Assembly (NCBI GenBank): GCA_030549775.1
Contig: CM060174.1
Coordinates: forward strand, 69,479,966 to 69,543,965
From: Tamarix chinensis
Lineage: Eukaryota; Streptophyta; Magnoliopsida; Caryophyllales; Tamaricaceae
DNA length: 64,000 nt
Direction: 5' to 3'
How positions within the stretch are numbered: position 1 is the first letter of the stretch; every line of letters begins with the position of its first letter. Position numbers and translations under genes: made by a program. The notes under the pieces are model-generated. The model ran no database searches. It was not told the origin of the DNA and saw only the letters and a program-made list of their open reading frames with translations. Below, one piece after another: positions 1 to 10,799 of this stretch.

Positions 1-327
1 GGAGGGGTATGCAATTGTGATAATTGTTGAAGGTGGTGAGGGTGATGTTGTGGTGATGATAGTTGAATGGAGGCTGGGTATCTTTAGTGAAAATGGTTAA
101 AGCTAAGGGGTAAGAAATGGTGAGGCTGGCTAGTACTAGTGGGGGAGAAATGCCAAAGGATACTAGTGGTGAGGGTGATGTTGTGGTGATGATAGTTAGA
201 ATTGTTGGTGGTAGGTTTTGGTTCCTCATGTTGCTACGTCAAGGAGGAGGTGAAGGAGGAAGAAGGTGGTGTTATTTCTATAGAGAAAAAAGGGGGAGAA
301 GAGAGGTGGTTGGGAACATTTATTGTT

Positions 328-416
<89 letters not shown>

Positions 417-912
417 TGAAAATGCACAAATAAGAGATTTGGGTTTGCAGAGGAAAAAAGAAAATTACCCTAACCTACAAGCATAGGGGTTAGAAACTAA
501 TAGGATGATAGAGTTAGGAGATGGCTTGGCAAGTGATAGAGGAGTGATAGGGGTTGCCAAGCATTATCTGTTGGTAATGTTAGGAAAAAAGAAAAAGAAT
601 ATGGATAAGGTTAGTAGAAGGAGTAAAAGTGAAATAATAGGAAAGGGAAAAGAGGGAAAAAATAAAGAGAATTAATAGGTTAGGTAAGATTAATATAATC
701 TAGGTTAGGATATTGATATAGATTAAATAAATAATCATAAAGGATTAGTTTAGGTTAGAAAAGTTATTAATAACCTAAAATAAAAATTATGGTTAGGCTA
801 AGATTTAGAATTTTTAAGTTAGGGTAAGATAGAAAATAAATTTTCCAAGGTTAGAATTAGGGTAAGATTTTAATTACTCAAGATTAGTTTTAGCTACATT
901 TTAGGGTAATAC
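1..912 (-). mobile_element. LTR remnant, Tekay/Del-like, cut by window start
   Basis: This stretch has no credible gene. It is strongly purine-rich on the plus strand, first GGT/GAT-rich and then AGGTTAGG-like and A-rich. That matches the layout seen near one end of the 3.6-kb LTR at 34461-38036. It runs to an LTR-like ending, GGGTAATACA, near 912, comparable with GAGGTATTACA at 38036. A 32-bp direct repeat at 33-64 and 166-197 shows a local tandem duplication of about 133 bp. Assignment to this LTR family is by composition and boundary motif only, so it is tentative. Confidence 0.4.
332..416. repeat. (TA)n(CA)n microsatellite
   Basis: About 35 TA units are followed by about 8 CA units. Runs of Ile-Tyr and Thr-His in the reading frames crossing it are only the translation of this repeat. 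Confidence 0.97.
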
Positions 913-1094
913 ACCTATTTTTTTTAGAAATTCCAACACAATTCCTATTATTATGTGTAGAAGAATCCCACACAAATTTAATTGAATAATTAAGAATAAT
1001 CCTTACAAGGATAAATCATTTTGGATGATGAAATTAATGACACACACTAGTTAGGGTTAGAGTTTTAGAGGTTTATGTGCTCAATTGCGTGTGG
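913..1094. other. AT-rich flank, nothing recognised
   Basis: Sequence between the LTR-like remnant and the CACTA insertion site. No coding or repeat structure was identified. Confidence 0.5.
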
Positions 1095-1097
1095 GTG
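1095..1097. repeat. Target site duplication, left (GTG)
   Basis: GTG immediately precedes the CACTA terminus and is repeated as GTG at 10797-10799 just after the other terminus. CACTA transposons typically make 3-bp duplications. The match fixes both ends of the element, though a 3-bp match alone would be weak. Confidence 0.85.
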
Positions 1098-1455
1098 CAC
1101 TACTACGGAAACATGAATTAATAACGGGACATTAATAACGGTGTTTCGAAAACCGTCGTCAAATCCGTGAAAATTAATGTGCGGGAATTTTTAATAACGG
1201 TTTTACGTAATAACCATTATTACAAGTGCAAGGTAAAATTTTTCACGGGAATTTTAATCACGGTTGACCTAAAACCGTTATCAAAAGATGATTTAATAAC
1301 GGTTCAAATAAGAACCGTTTTTAAAATTGGCAAGGTTTTAATAACGGTTCCTGTAAGAACTGTTATTAAATAATCTTTTGATAACGGTTGTTGGAGAAAC
1401 CGTTATTAAAACATGATTTAATAACGGTTCTTACAAGAACCGTTATTAAAATCTC
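1098..1455 (+). promoter_or_regulatory. CACTA left terminus and subterminal repeat array
   Basis: After the CACTACTACGG terminus there are about ten copies or part-copies of AATAACGGTT or its complement AACCGTTATT, often as facing pairs. The clearest pair is a perfect palindrome at 1417-1450: 16-base arms TTTAATAACGGTTCTT and AAGAACCGTTATTAAA around a 2-base centre. In En/Spm, short subterminal repeats are the binding sites of the TNPA accessory protein and are needed for transposition and promoter control. The same role is inferred here from position. Confidence 0.9.
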
Positions 1456-1685
1456 CTTTTATTTCGTTCTCTTTTGTTTCCTGCCAAAAATTTCAGACTC
1501 TACCGCTTCCCTCTCGTACTCTCTTTCTCTTGCGAACCCTTGCACCACCGCTCCAGCTCCTCTGAATTAAGGGAAACCGTCGCACCGCCATCTCTCCACC
1601 ACCCCTCTGCCATTCTTACGAACGTAGCCAGCATTTGTACCTTCGTCGTTGCCGTTCTCAACCTGTACGCCGTCGCTCCCTTTAC
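1456..1685 (+). other. GC-rich leader exon (likely non-coding) of the CACTA 5' gene
   Basis: Immediately after the subterminal array the composition shifts to a C-rich, relatively GC-rich stretch ending at a plausible splice donor (GT at 1686, GTATGT context). A matching acceptor (TTTGTAG) ends at 2594, eleven bases before the start codon of the next coding stretch. This reads as a transcribed 5' leader driven from the element end, followed by a first intron of about 0.9 kb. No conserved peptide was seen in it. Transcription is inferred. Confidence 0.45.
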
Positions 1686-2605
1686 GTATGTGTTGTTCTT
1701 CCTTCATTGCTTAATTTTTCTCTAATGATATGTATATATATATATAAATGCATGCATGTTGCACCGAAGAGGTTGTGTTTGATGTGTTGTTCGAAAATCT
1801 GTCGTTTGATGTTTTGGTGAAAAATTTTGCTGTGGCCTTTTTTGATTGTGGCGAGCCGAGACCTTAATATATATGTATATATATATATATGTGTTTATAA
1901 TCTATTTTATAAAAGTATGTATTATTATTTTAAGAGAATCCACAAGCCTAAAATATATATTATTATCATAAGATATGTACGCTCTAAGTATAAAATTAAG
2001 GTGTATATATTTTTTTAGCACTCACATTATTATATATACAGATGATCATGTGTATTTATATGCTTTTTTTAATATATATTTTGTAAGACATGTATGTTAG
2101 GGTTAAGGTTTATCATTTATTATACTAAATATAAACTAGGGCTATAAGGAAAAATCCTAAGGATAAGGGTATTGTGCATGGGGAAAAGTTGAGGACGTTG
2201 GTTGGGCATCGGTGTTGTGATTGATAAAAATTAAATAGAGATGAATAATTGTGTATAATAATAATAATAATTAATCATATAGGATTTATTAGATTGTACT
2301 ATATATATATATTATCTTATTAATATCTACTTGATTTAACTATGCGTAGGTTGAATTATTTGATGATAGTTTGATGTTTAGCCAGTTTGTTAAATATATA
2401 ACTAAAGATTATGTCCTTATTTTAAATAGTTTGATGTTGTTAGGTTTCCATAGTTGGTTATGATCTGGTAGAATATATTTATGATTTGTCTAGCTAGTTG
2501 AAGATCAGTTTACATATTATGTAATTTAGATCCTTTTAATTTCGAAATTTTGAGAACAACCTTGATGATAAGATTTAGTGGTTCTCATTTGTAGGTAGTG
2601 ATCAG

Positions 2606-3084
2606 ATGACATACCCTCCACTGTATTTTCATATGGCACCACATAGAGATGTACGGACTCATGTGATATGGTTATATGACGAGCTATGTCATTTGTACGT
2701 GAGTGGCTCATCCTATCACCCCTTCCATTTCAGATCTTATCACCTTCTGTTGACCCTGCCTCAGATAGAGCCATGGGCATCGGCTACGTCTACTTTTTTA
2801 CAGTGGTTTGTCTACCACACTGATGCACCACACCCGAGATTTATTGAGGGTGAGCTGTTTGCTAGAGAGTATGATAGGATATCGAGAGAACTGATGGTAT
2901 GGTCATCGATGACGAGTGGAGGTATCGTTATAGCTTGCCTCGGAGTAACCACCTCGGTTACCCTAGAGTATCCGTGAGTAGACTCTCATTTGATGATGTC
3001 AGGGATCAAATGATATATCGTGATGAGTGGACTTTTAGAGTTATAGTTTTTAGTCGGGCTCGACGAGGCTATCGGGGGATTTAG
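2606..3084 (+). CDS. Unidentified protein gene at 5' side of the CACTA element (frameshifted)
   Basis: Translation from ATG 2606 gives a 123-codon frame opening MTYPPLYFHMAPHRDVRTH and rich in aromatic, His and Arg residues. It looks like real coding sequence, not AT-rich noise. Around 2895 a second frame takes over (WRYRYSLPRSNHLGYPRVS and onward to 3084), so a single gene of roughly 150 residues with one small indel, or an unrecognised intron, is the simplest reading. No domain was recognised. It lies upstream of and co-oriented with the transposase, preceded by a plausible leader exon and intron. It could be an element-encoded accessory protein or a captured host fragment. The sequence alone does not decide between them. 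Confidence 0.5.
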
Positions 3085-3232
3085 TTTTAGATATGAGTTT
3101 TCGTTTTTTAGGTATTTGAGTTGTAGCAACATTTTGATGTATATAGTGCTGCTATTGCTTAAATCCTGTAGTATGCATATCTTTTGTAAATTGAACTATT
3201 AATTGTATAATATTTTGCTAAGTTTGTATGTA

Positions 3233-3236
<4 letters not shown>

Positions 3237-3296
<60 letters not shown>
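3237..3296. repeat. (TA)n microsatellite
   Basis: About 30 TA units between the 5' gene and the transposase of the CACTA element. Confidence 0.97.
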
Positions 3297-3298
<2 letters not shown>

Positions 3299-3370
3299 GA
3301 ACTCTTTGTAAGTATGAGGAGTTTCATTGATCAGCATTAATATAATTTTGGAAACTTGTTAGCATGATTC

Positions 3371-3372
<2 letters not shown>

Positions 3373-3434
<62 letters not shown>
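3373..3434. repeat. (TA)n(GA)n microsatellite
   Basis: About 18 TA units followed by about 13 AG units, upstream of the transposase start. Confidence 0.97.
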
Positions 3435-3435
<1 letters not shown>

Positions 3436-3561
3436 ATAACATGCATGATACATTTGAGATTAATTCTTTCTAAGAAAGAGTGATTTGAAAATTATTATAC
3501 TTATAATTCAATTGATTTTTAATAATTACTTTCATGTGGGATATATCTAGATTCAAATAAT

Positions 3562-6500
3562 ATGGATAGGAAATGGTTGTCTGCAAATCGTCTGTCTAGA
3601 GAATATAATGAAGGAGTGGAGTTTTTCATCAAGTTTGCAGTTGAACATGCTCGGGACTCTAGTAGAATAGTCTGTCCTTGTTTGAAATGTGCTTATATTT
3701 AGCGTGTCAACGCTAATGATTTGAGAGATCATTTATTTGTGTATGGAATTGATACAAGTTACACTTGTTTGATATGGCATGGGGAAACAGAGTCTAAATA
3801 TGAAAATGACGATGTTGGGAGGGATAGTAGTGGATCATCATTTGATAACTATGAGGGACATTCGTTAGAGGAGATGACTCAAAAGGTTGAGGAAAGTGTT
3901 CGGGACTGTCCAAAAATGTTTGAGAAGTTATTGAATGACTCGGAGAAACCTTTGTACGGTGATTGTAAGACGTTTACGCAATTATCCGCTACTTTAAGGT
4001 TGTACAACTTAAAGGCATGTAACGGATGGAGTGATAAGAGTTTCACAGAATTATTTTCACTTGTGAAGGATATGCTTCCTGATGATAATGTTCTACCCGA
4101 TCGTACGTATGAAGCGAAGAAGATTCTATCCTCTATGGGCATGAGTTATGAGAAGATACATGCATGCCCTAATGATTGTATTTTATATCGCAATGACAAT
4201 GCATCTTTGGATAATTGTCCTAATCCTGAATGCAAAGCACCACGATACAAGAAGAACAAGGTGCCCGCTAAGGTGTTATGGTATTTTCCTATAATACCAA
4301 GATTAAGGCGGATGTTTAATGATATTGAAGATGCCAAGAACCTAAGATGGCATGCTGATGACAAGATAGATGGCAAGCTTCTTAGACATCCATCCGACTC
4401 TCCACAATGGATGACGATTGATGGGTTGTTTCCTGAATTTGGTAAAGAAGCAAGAAATGTGCGCCTTGCACTTTCTGCAGATGGAATGAATCCGCACAAT
4501 CAAGGCAGCTACAGTTTATGGCCAGTGATTTTGGTTATATACAATTTACCTCCGTGGCTCTATATGAAACGCAAGTATATGATGTTGTCTTTACTCATTT
4601 CCGGGCCAAACCAACCTGGGAATGATATTGATGTTTATTTCGCACCTTTGATTGATGATTTGAAGTTCTTATGGGACATGGGCGTTGAAGTATTTGATGC
4701 ATATGGTCAAGAAAATTTCACTTTGAGAGCATTGTTATTCTGTACTATAAATGATTTTTCGGCGTATGGCAACTTGTCAGGTTATAGTGTGAAAGGCCAT
4801 TATGCATGTCCGATATGTGAGGAGAATACTTCATTTGTTCAGCTAACACATGGCCGAAAGACTGTGTTCCTTGGGCATCGTAGGTTTTTACCAAAGAATC
4901 ATCATTATCGTAGGCAAAGAAAAGCGTTCAATGGATTCCAAGAAGAAGGGCAGGAACCAATCCGGTTGACGGGTCGACAAGTGTGGTTGAAGATGAAACA
5001 TTTGAGTGTCAAGTTTGGGAAGAAGAATAAAGATAAGCCTCCATCAGTTGGGTGGAAGTCGATGTCAATATTCTTCAACCTTCCTTATTGGGAATCTTTC
5101 TACGTGAGACATGCCCTTGATGTGATGCATATTGAGAAAAATATATGTGACAGTCTTGTTGGCACATTACTTAATGTTCCACGCAAGACTAAAGATGGGA
5201 TAAATGCTCGATTGGATATGGAAGAAATGGGTATTAAATGGGAACTAACACCGCGAGACAACGGAAGAAGAACATATTTACCGCGGCGTGTCATACTCTT
5301 TCTAGAAAAGAGAAAATTTCATTTTGTGAATTCTTGCACGATGTCAAGGTTCCGGAAGGGTATTCTTCAAATGTCAGAAGGCTCGTGTCGATGAAAGAGT
5401 TGAAATTAATTGACATGAAGTCTCATGAATGTCATATCTTGATGCAGCACTTGTTGCTGATAGCTATACGTGGAATTTTGCCAAAACGTGTTCGAATTAC
5501 TATCACGAGGCTTTGTTGGTTTTTTAAAGCCATCTGCTCTAAAGTTATACATCCTGATAGTTTGGACGCCTTGCAAAAAGGGATTGTGATTAATTTGTGC
5601 CAACTTGAAATGTATTTTCCATCGTCATTCTTTGACATTATGGTACATCTAACTGTTCATTTAGTTTATGAGATAAAGATGTTAGGACCTGTTCATGGGC
5701 ATTGGATGTACCCCTTTGAACGGTTTATGAAGTTGATAAAAGGTTATGTGAAGAATCAATATCGGCCAGAAGGATGTATTGTTGAGAGTTACCTGGTGGA
5801 AGAGGCAATTGAGTTTTGCACAAAGCACTTGTCAAATGCTGAAGCTCTTGGTATTCCTAAGTCTCGACATGCGGGCAAATTTGAAGGACAGGGTATTAGA
5901 GGCAGACAGCTTGGGCGTGTAGACCCTAACATGTTCCGTGCAGCACATCTATATATATTACACAACAGTGATGATGTTCAGGCGTACATTGAAGAGCATA
6001 TGACTTCTTTACGGATTGAATATCCATCCAAGACTGAGAAATGGATTATCGATAAACATAATATTTCCTTTATTGATTGGATAAGAGATCGCATCATTCC
6101 ACTCATCGGTCATACACCAACTTTAATTTCCAAAACCCTGCATTGGTTGTCTCAGAAACCTCGTTATGAAGTTTTTCAATATACCAGTTATGTGATCAAC
6201 GGTTGCACTTTTTATACAAAAGAACAAGATGCAAAGAGTACAATGCAGAACAATGAGGTGACTTTAGTGGCTGAGGAAATGCATGTTGCTAGTGCGAAAG
6301 ACAAGAATCCAACTTATGCAGATATGAATTATTATGGTGTGATTGAACATATATGGGAGTTAGATTACACTGTATTTAAAATCCCTGTATTCGGCTGCAG
6401 ATGGGTTGATAACAGTAGTGGGGTTAGATATGAAGATGGATTCACATTAGTAGATCTTAATAGGGCAGGGCATAAACAAGACCCATTCATCTTAGCATCA

Positions 6501-6863
6501 CAAGCGACACAAGTATTCTATGTCACTGACCCTGCTGATAACAGATGATCTATAGTACTATCTACGAAAAAAAGAAATGCCAATGAATGTGATGATGAAA
6601 ATGATGCCAATTGGAATAACGAGTGTGTCTCAGCTGTGCAAGCAACTCAATTATTGAACGATGATGACAATACAATTAATGAGGAGGAAATATATGTCAG
6701 GGATGATCATCGTGAAGTAATATATGTATTAGATCCTGAATCTAATCCAAAAACAATGGGGAAAAAAGAAGGAAAAGAAGGCAATGAGGGTAATAATATT
6801 GTAACATATAATATCTATGTTGGTTTTTTTCAACTCAATTATGCTCAATACATAACATTCTAA
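3562..6863 (+). pseudogene. TNP2-type CACTA transposase, two stops and one frameshift
   Basis: This gene would encode the catalytic transposase that binds the terminal inverted repeats and moves the element in the nucleus. The start chosen is ATG 3562 because it begins the transposase-associated domain (MDRKWLSANRLSREYNEGVE, Cys pair CPCLKC). The tnp2 core follows (LSADGMNPH near 4470, LDVMHIEKNICDSLVGTLL near 5115), then DUF4218 (CQLEMYFPSSFFDIMVHLTV near 5600) and DUF4216 (VFGCRWVD...VDLNRAGHKQDPFILASQ near 6390-6500). Three lesions are visible: TAG at 3700, a one-base frameshift near 5283 just after RRTYLP, and TGA at 6546 where relatives have Trp after DPADNR. Coding similarity resumes after each lesion. 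The frame after the last stop runs to 6863, but an intron may begin earlier (GGGTAATAA near 6790). An accessory gene follows within about 30 bases. Confidence 0.9.
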
Positions 6864-6894
6864 CATAATTTATTTATTGATTTCTTTTAGAGAT

Positions 6895-9800
6895 ATGGCC
6901 AATAAGAATATTGATAGGGACAGCAGTGATGAAGAAGGGAAAAGAGGGCCGACAATTATGAGAATCATCACAGATATGAGGAATAAAGGAGAATTGGTTG
7001 AGTTGGGATGGAATACTTACAACCTTCCCATTGGCCCTTATGCAGATATGTTTTTGACTTACATTTCACTTGTGACACGTAACCGTGTTCCTATCTCCTA
7101 TAATAATTGGAAGCAGGTTCCAACGGGTCATAAGGAGCATATTTGGTAGGAAATCACGGTAAATATACTATTTTATGTAATAATTTATGTATGTAAAATG
7201 TTATTAATTTTAATACATTAATATCGGTATACATTTGTATGTCTTACAATGCAGAGAGTATTTAATGTGCCAGAGAGTAGGTAGAAATGGCTTCTTAGAC
7301 ATTGTGGGGAGCGTCTAAGAACATTTAGGTCATTTTTAGCTCGTCAGAAAATGTACAGAAAGAGTGATGGTTCTCTACGGCAGAATCCACCCAAACGATA
7401 CGGTTTCATCGATCAAGAAAGTTGGAATCAATTTATTGCATATCGTCTTACGGGTGATTTTAAGGTATTTGTTAGATAACAATTAAACTTTTTTTATCGA
7501 TCCTAGTATTGTGCATAATATTGAAATAACTATCTCACTATGTTTTGGCTGGTGACATAGGAAAAAAGTGTCAAAAATAAAGAGATTGTGAAGCAAAATA
7601 AATACCGGCATAATATGGCTCGCAAAAATTATGCAGGCCTTAAAGAGGAGTTGGTATGTATTTTGTGATTTATCCATTTACAGCGTACTGACGAATTTTA
7701 TAATATTGGTACATTATAAGAATATTTTTTGATTTATAGCTCATAGCCCAAGACTTAGACCCATGTACCTCGTTCATTAATATTGGTAAATTATGGAAGA
7801 AGGCTAGAGCAACAAAAGTTTGTAGATATTTGGAACCCTGCTTACTTTTCTTTTAGAAAACTATTATATTATGCTTATTCATGTAAGTTAATTTTACATA
7901 TATTATATACATTGCAGGATAAACTTCAAGCGTCAGATGGTGAGGAGGGGGTAGACCAATATAACATTGTATCACAGGCTATAGGAATTGTAGAACACCC
8001 TAGAAGACACAGGGGTCTTGGATTAGGTGTTATGAAAACGAGCGTACGTGGTCGATCTCGTGGTTCTCGTACCACTGATGAGCAAGTCGCCATCCTTACA
8101 CAGAAATTGAATGTGGCATTTGAACGGATGGCAACAATGGAGCAAGAGTTGTCATTTATTAAATCTCAAGGGTATAAGCCATCCGATTTAGTCGACCATG
8201 ATCAGCTTCACATACCTAATGTAAATAGTGTCAGAGACAGTTGTGAAGCTGATGCACGTCTTTCTTCTCTTTCCGAGGTAAGCATTACATAACTTTGAAT
8301 TGTTATTAAATGTATTCGGTGTCATAAATAATTAATAATGTGTAATATTTTCGTTTAGGGTTTGCATAAATGTGACTTGTTAGCGAATGATCTTTCAACT
8401 CTTTTGGCGAAAGGAAGGGTCCGAATCAGTCACAGTACCAAAACGCAAACTGTCCACGGGTACAACTTAGCCCTACTTACAAGGCCGGTGAGTATTGACA
8501 CTCCAATCATTGGTAGTGCGCCCTAGCCTTGTTATAAAGAGGGCGATGAGGCAGCCATAGTGCTAGAAGCTCATGGAAGCTTCGTGCTTTGGCCTGTGGA
8601 TCAGATACGTCTCACTACAGAAGAGGTATTGACATTCAATATCTTCATTAGAGGGTAGGCTAGTTGTTACATTGTTTATACCTTTTTCATATATATATAT
8701 GCTCAATACATATTTTGTTTATTATTATTATTTAAGGAATCAAAGAAGAAGACTGCTCCTGCTAGTAAAACTAAGAGAGGTACTAGTAGAAAGAGCAACA
8801 CAAAAGAGGGCGCTGCCAAAGGAAAGAGAGCTAAATCTGAAAAATTAGTTGCCCCACAAAAGATTCGTTCTTCGGAAATACGCCAACCTCCACCAGCATT
8901 AGCTTTATTGTATTTCTATGCCCAAAACTACCTCGGGAATAATTATATTTCCATTGATTATCGTCTTGAGTATGTTGGAAGGGATGATGCTACTTACATG
9001 GTATCGACAGCTCACATAAGCGACATTTATAATCAGGAATGGATGTCAACCACGAGTGTCGCCGTTTATGTCACGTAAGCATTATTTCATATTTCATATT
9101 TTAGTACTCTTGGAGACATAGAATTTTTATGACCTTTTAAGCTTATATGAGTTATTAGTTATTAACCAATATCCATTATTATTGTCGTCCATATATAGGT
9201 TGGTAGCTAGTCGCGCTGCGTTGGAGGGAATGTTGTCCTCTATTTTTTTTGTGTGCCCATACTACATAGCTGACAGTAGTAAAATAACAGAGGGTAGGCA
9301 CATAAACTATTTAGCGGATCGCATTTTGATTGAGGGACACAACAAGCTCTATCTCATTCCTCACCTCGCAACTGAACATTGGGTTTTGTACGCCGTCCGA
9401 CCTGATCTTAACAAAGTTTATGTGTTTGATTCCCTTCGAACCTATGACGTGCCTTTTGAGGTCGCTCGTCTTGGTGGGAAGGAATTTATCGACATGTTAG
9501 TATACTTTTCACTTCTTACTTCATTAGCTTATTTATACATATATATATTCTACTTTAATTATTTGAGGTATATATACTTACAATATTATGTATCCAACTC
9601 TATTTATTAGGGCACTACGGACGGCATATCAAAGGAGAGGTGGGAATGGTGTCCCAGACCCAAAGAATCTTCAATATGAGCCTATCATGGTAAGTAGGAA
9701 GACAACTATTTTGTATTTTGTTTTAATTCAAATTAATATATAATAGTTAGAGAGCTAATTGAATTCATTTGACAGTGTCCACAACAGCAAAACGGCGATG

Positions 9801-10081
9801 ATTGTGGATACTATGTATGTAGAGCAATGGATCTTATAGTCCAGAATAGATCGGTCAACATAGATCCAAGCCATGTATGTTTTCTTTTCCATATTTTTCT
9901 ATTAATGAATCATGACATATATATTTTTGACCTAATGTCTAACTGTATATTAATTGAAACATGGGTGTTGTAGTTTTTCACCGATGACTATGCACGAGGT
10001 TAGCAATATAATGTTGATGAAATTGATGAAGTTAGAGACCAATGGCCAAGCACGTGCACTCATTCATTCGGTATTAGGTAG
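6895..10081 (+). pseudogene. CACTA second gene: Spm-type accessory domain fused to Ulp1 cysteine protease
   Basis: Eleven exons can be placed by consensus splice sites and open frame: 6895-7158, 7255-7464, 7561-7653, 7740-7817, 7918-8277, 8359-8625, 8737-9074, 9199-9495, 9611-9689, 9776-9874 and 9974-10081. The N-terminal part (GPTIMRIITDMRNKGELVEL, NPPKRYGFIDQESWNQF, RKNYAGLKEEL) resembles the plant En/Spm accessory transposase family. Then come a coiled region (8070-8160), a Lys/Arg-rich linker (8740-8860) and a Ulp1 peptidase domain. The Ulp1 catalytic set is present: His in EHWVLYAV, Asp in VYVFDS, Gln and Cys in CPQQQNGDDCGYYVC. Ulp1 enzymes cleave SUMO-like modifiers; what they do for transposons is not settled. 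Premature TAG codons lie in frame at 7147, 7282, 8524 and 10001, so this copy is probably inactive unless splicing differs from this model. Confidence 0.85.
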
Positions 10082-10385
10082 CAATCTATATATTCTACAT
10101 GCATTTTCAGGTTTGTATTTTGCCTACATCTTTCGGTCTTCCAGCCTAGATCTGTGAACTCTTTACTTTGGGGTGTAGAGCTACCAAGTTGTGGTATGCC
10201 CACTAATTTTTATTTCTAAGTATAGTCGGTGTATTGAGACATGCATACCTATTATAGATTGATTGAAATTATGGTGTGATACCCTGCTGGTATGAATTGA
10301 TAAACATTGCAGATTTGGTAATTGTTTGAACATACAACTGTGTATGTGGGCAGGAACAAAACAGAAAAATTCTAAAAAAAACATA

Positions 10386-10796
10386 TACTTTTAATAAGGG
10401 TTCTATAAAAACCGTTATTAAAACCTATTTTTAATAACGGTTCTATGAGAAACCGTTATTAAACACTCAGGCTTTAATAACGATTTTGTTTACGAACCGT
10501 TATTAAAACTCTGGTTTTCAACAACGGTTTTTTTCTGATAAACCGTTATGAAAACCTTATTTTTAACAACGGTTTACAGCGAAACCGTTATTAAAAGCTC
10601 CATTTTTAACAACGGTTTTTAAGTAAAAACCGTTATTAAATATGAAGTTTACGGACATATTCACGGGTTTTTGTGTATTTTTCATGACGGTTATGAACCG
10701 TTATTAAAGATATAATAACGGGCGATTCAATAACGGTTGAAAATCGTTATTAAAACTGAAAAATAACCATTATTAAAAGCTCTTTCTGTGGTAGTG
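10386..10796 (-). promoter_or_regulatory. CACTA right terminus and subterminal repeat array
   Basis: Mirror image of the left end: about a dozen TAATAACGGTT / AACCGTTATTA units in facing pairs, spaced about 40-50 bases, then the terminus GTAGTG. This array is longer than the left one. Such asymmetry is usual in CACTA elements. It is presumed to be the accessory-protein binding region. Confidence 0.9.
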
Positions 10797-10799
10797 GTG
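10797..10799. repeat. Target site duplication, right (GTG)
   Basis: Copy of the GTG at 1095-1097, directly abutting the GTAGTG end of the element. Confidence 0.85.

Larger units (their letters stand above)
1098..10796 (+). mobile_element. CACTA (En/Spm) DNA transposon, 9.7 kb, complete ends
   Basis: The element begins CACTACTACGGAAAC and ends with the inverted counterpart: CACTACCACAGAAAGAGC read on the minus strand. Its flanks carry a GTG duplication. Both ends carry arrays of a TTTTAATAACGGTT motif in direct and inverted orientation. The inside holds a TNP2-type transposase, an accessory gene with a Ulp1 protease domain and a short 5' gene, all on the plus strand. This is the gene content of an autonomous CACTA element. 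The stops and frameshift listed for its genes suggest this copy no longer makes intact proteins, although its intact ends could still be mobilised by a relative (inference). Base composition is visibly less AT-rich than the surroundings, which fits a later arrival. Confidence 0.95.

Noticed and set aside
226..429. Overlapping reading frames on both strands with Ile-Tyr and Thr-His runs
   Set aside because: They are translations of the (TA)n(CA)n microsatellite and purine-rich flank; no conserved residue outside the repeat.
600..1070. GTTAGGGT and related motifs suggesting an interstitial telomere repeat
   Set aside because: Motifs are scattered and not tandem TTTAGGG. They fit the A/G-rich LTR strand. 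The same applies to CCCTAACCCTAACCC near 23090 and 62830.
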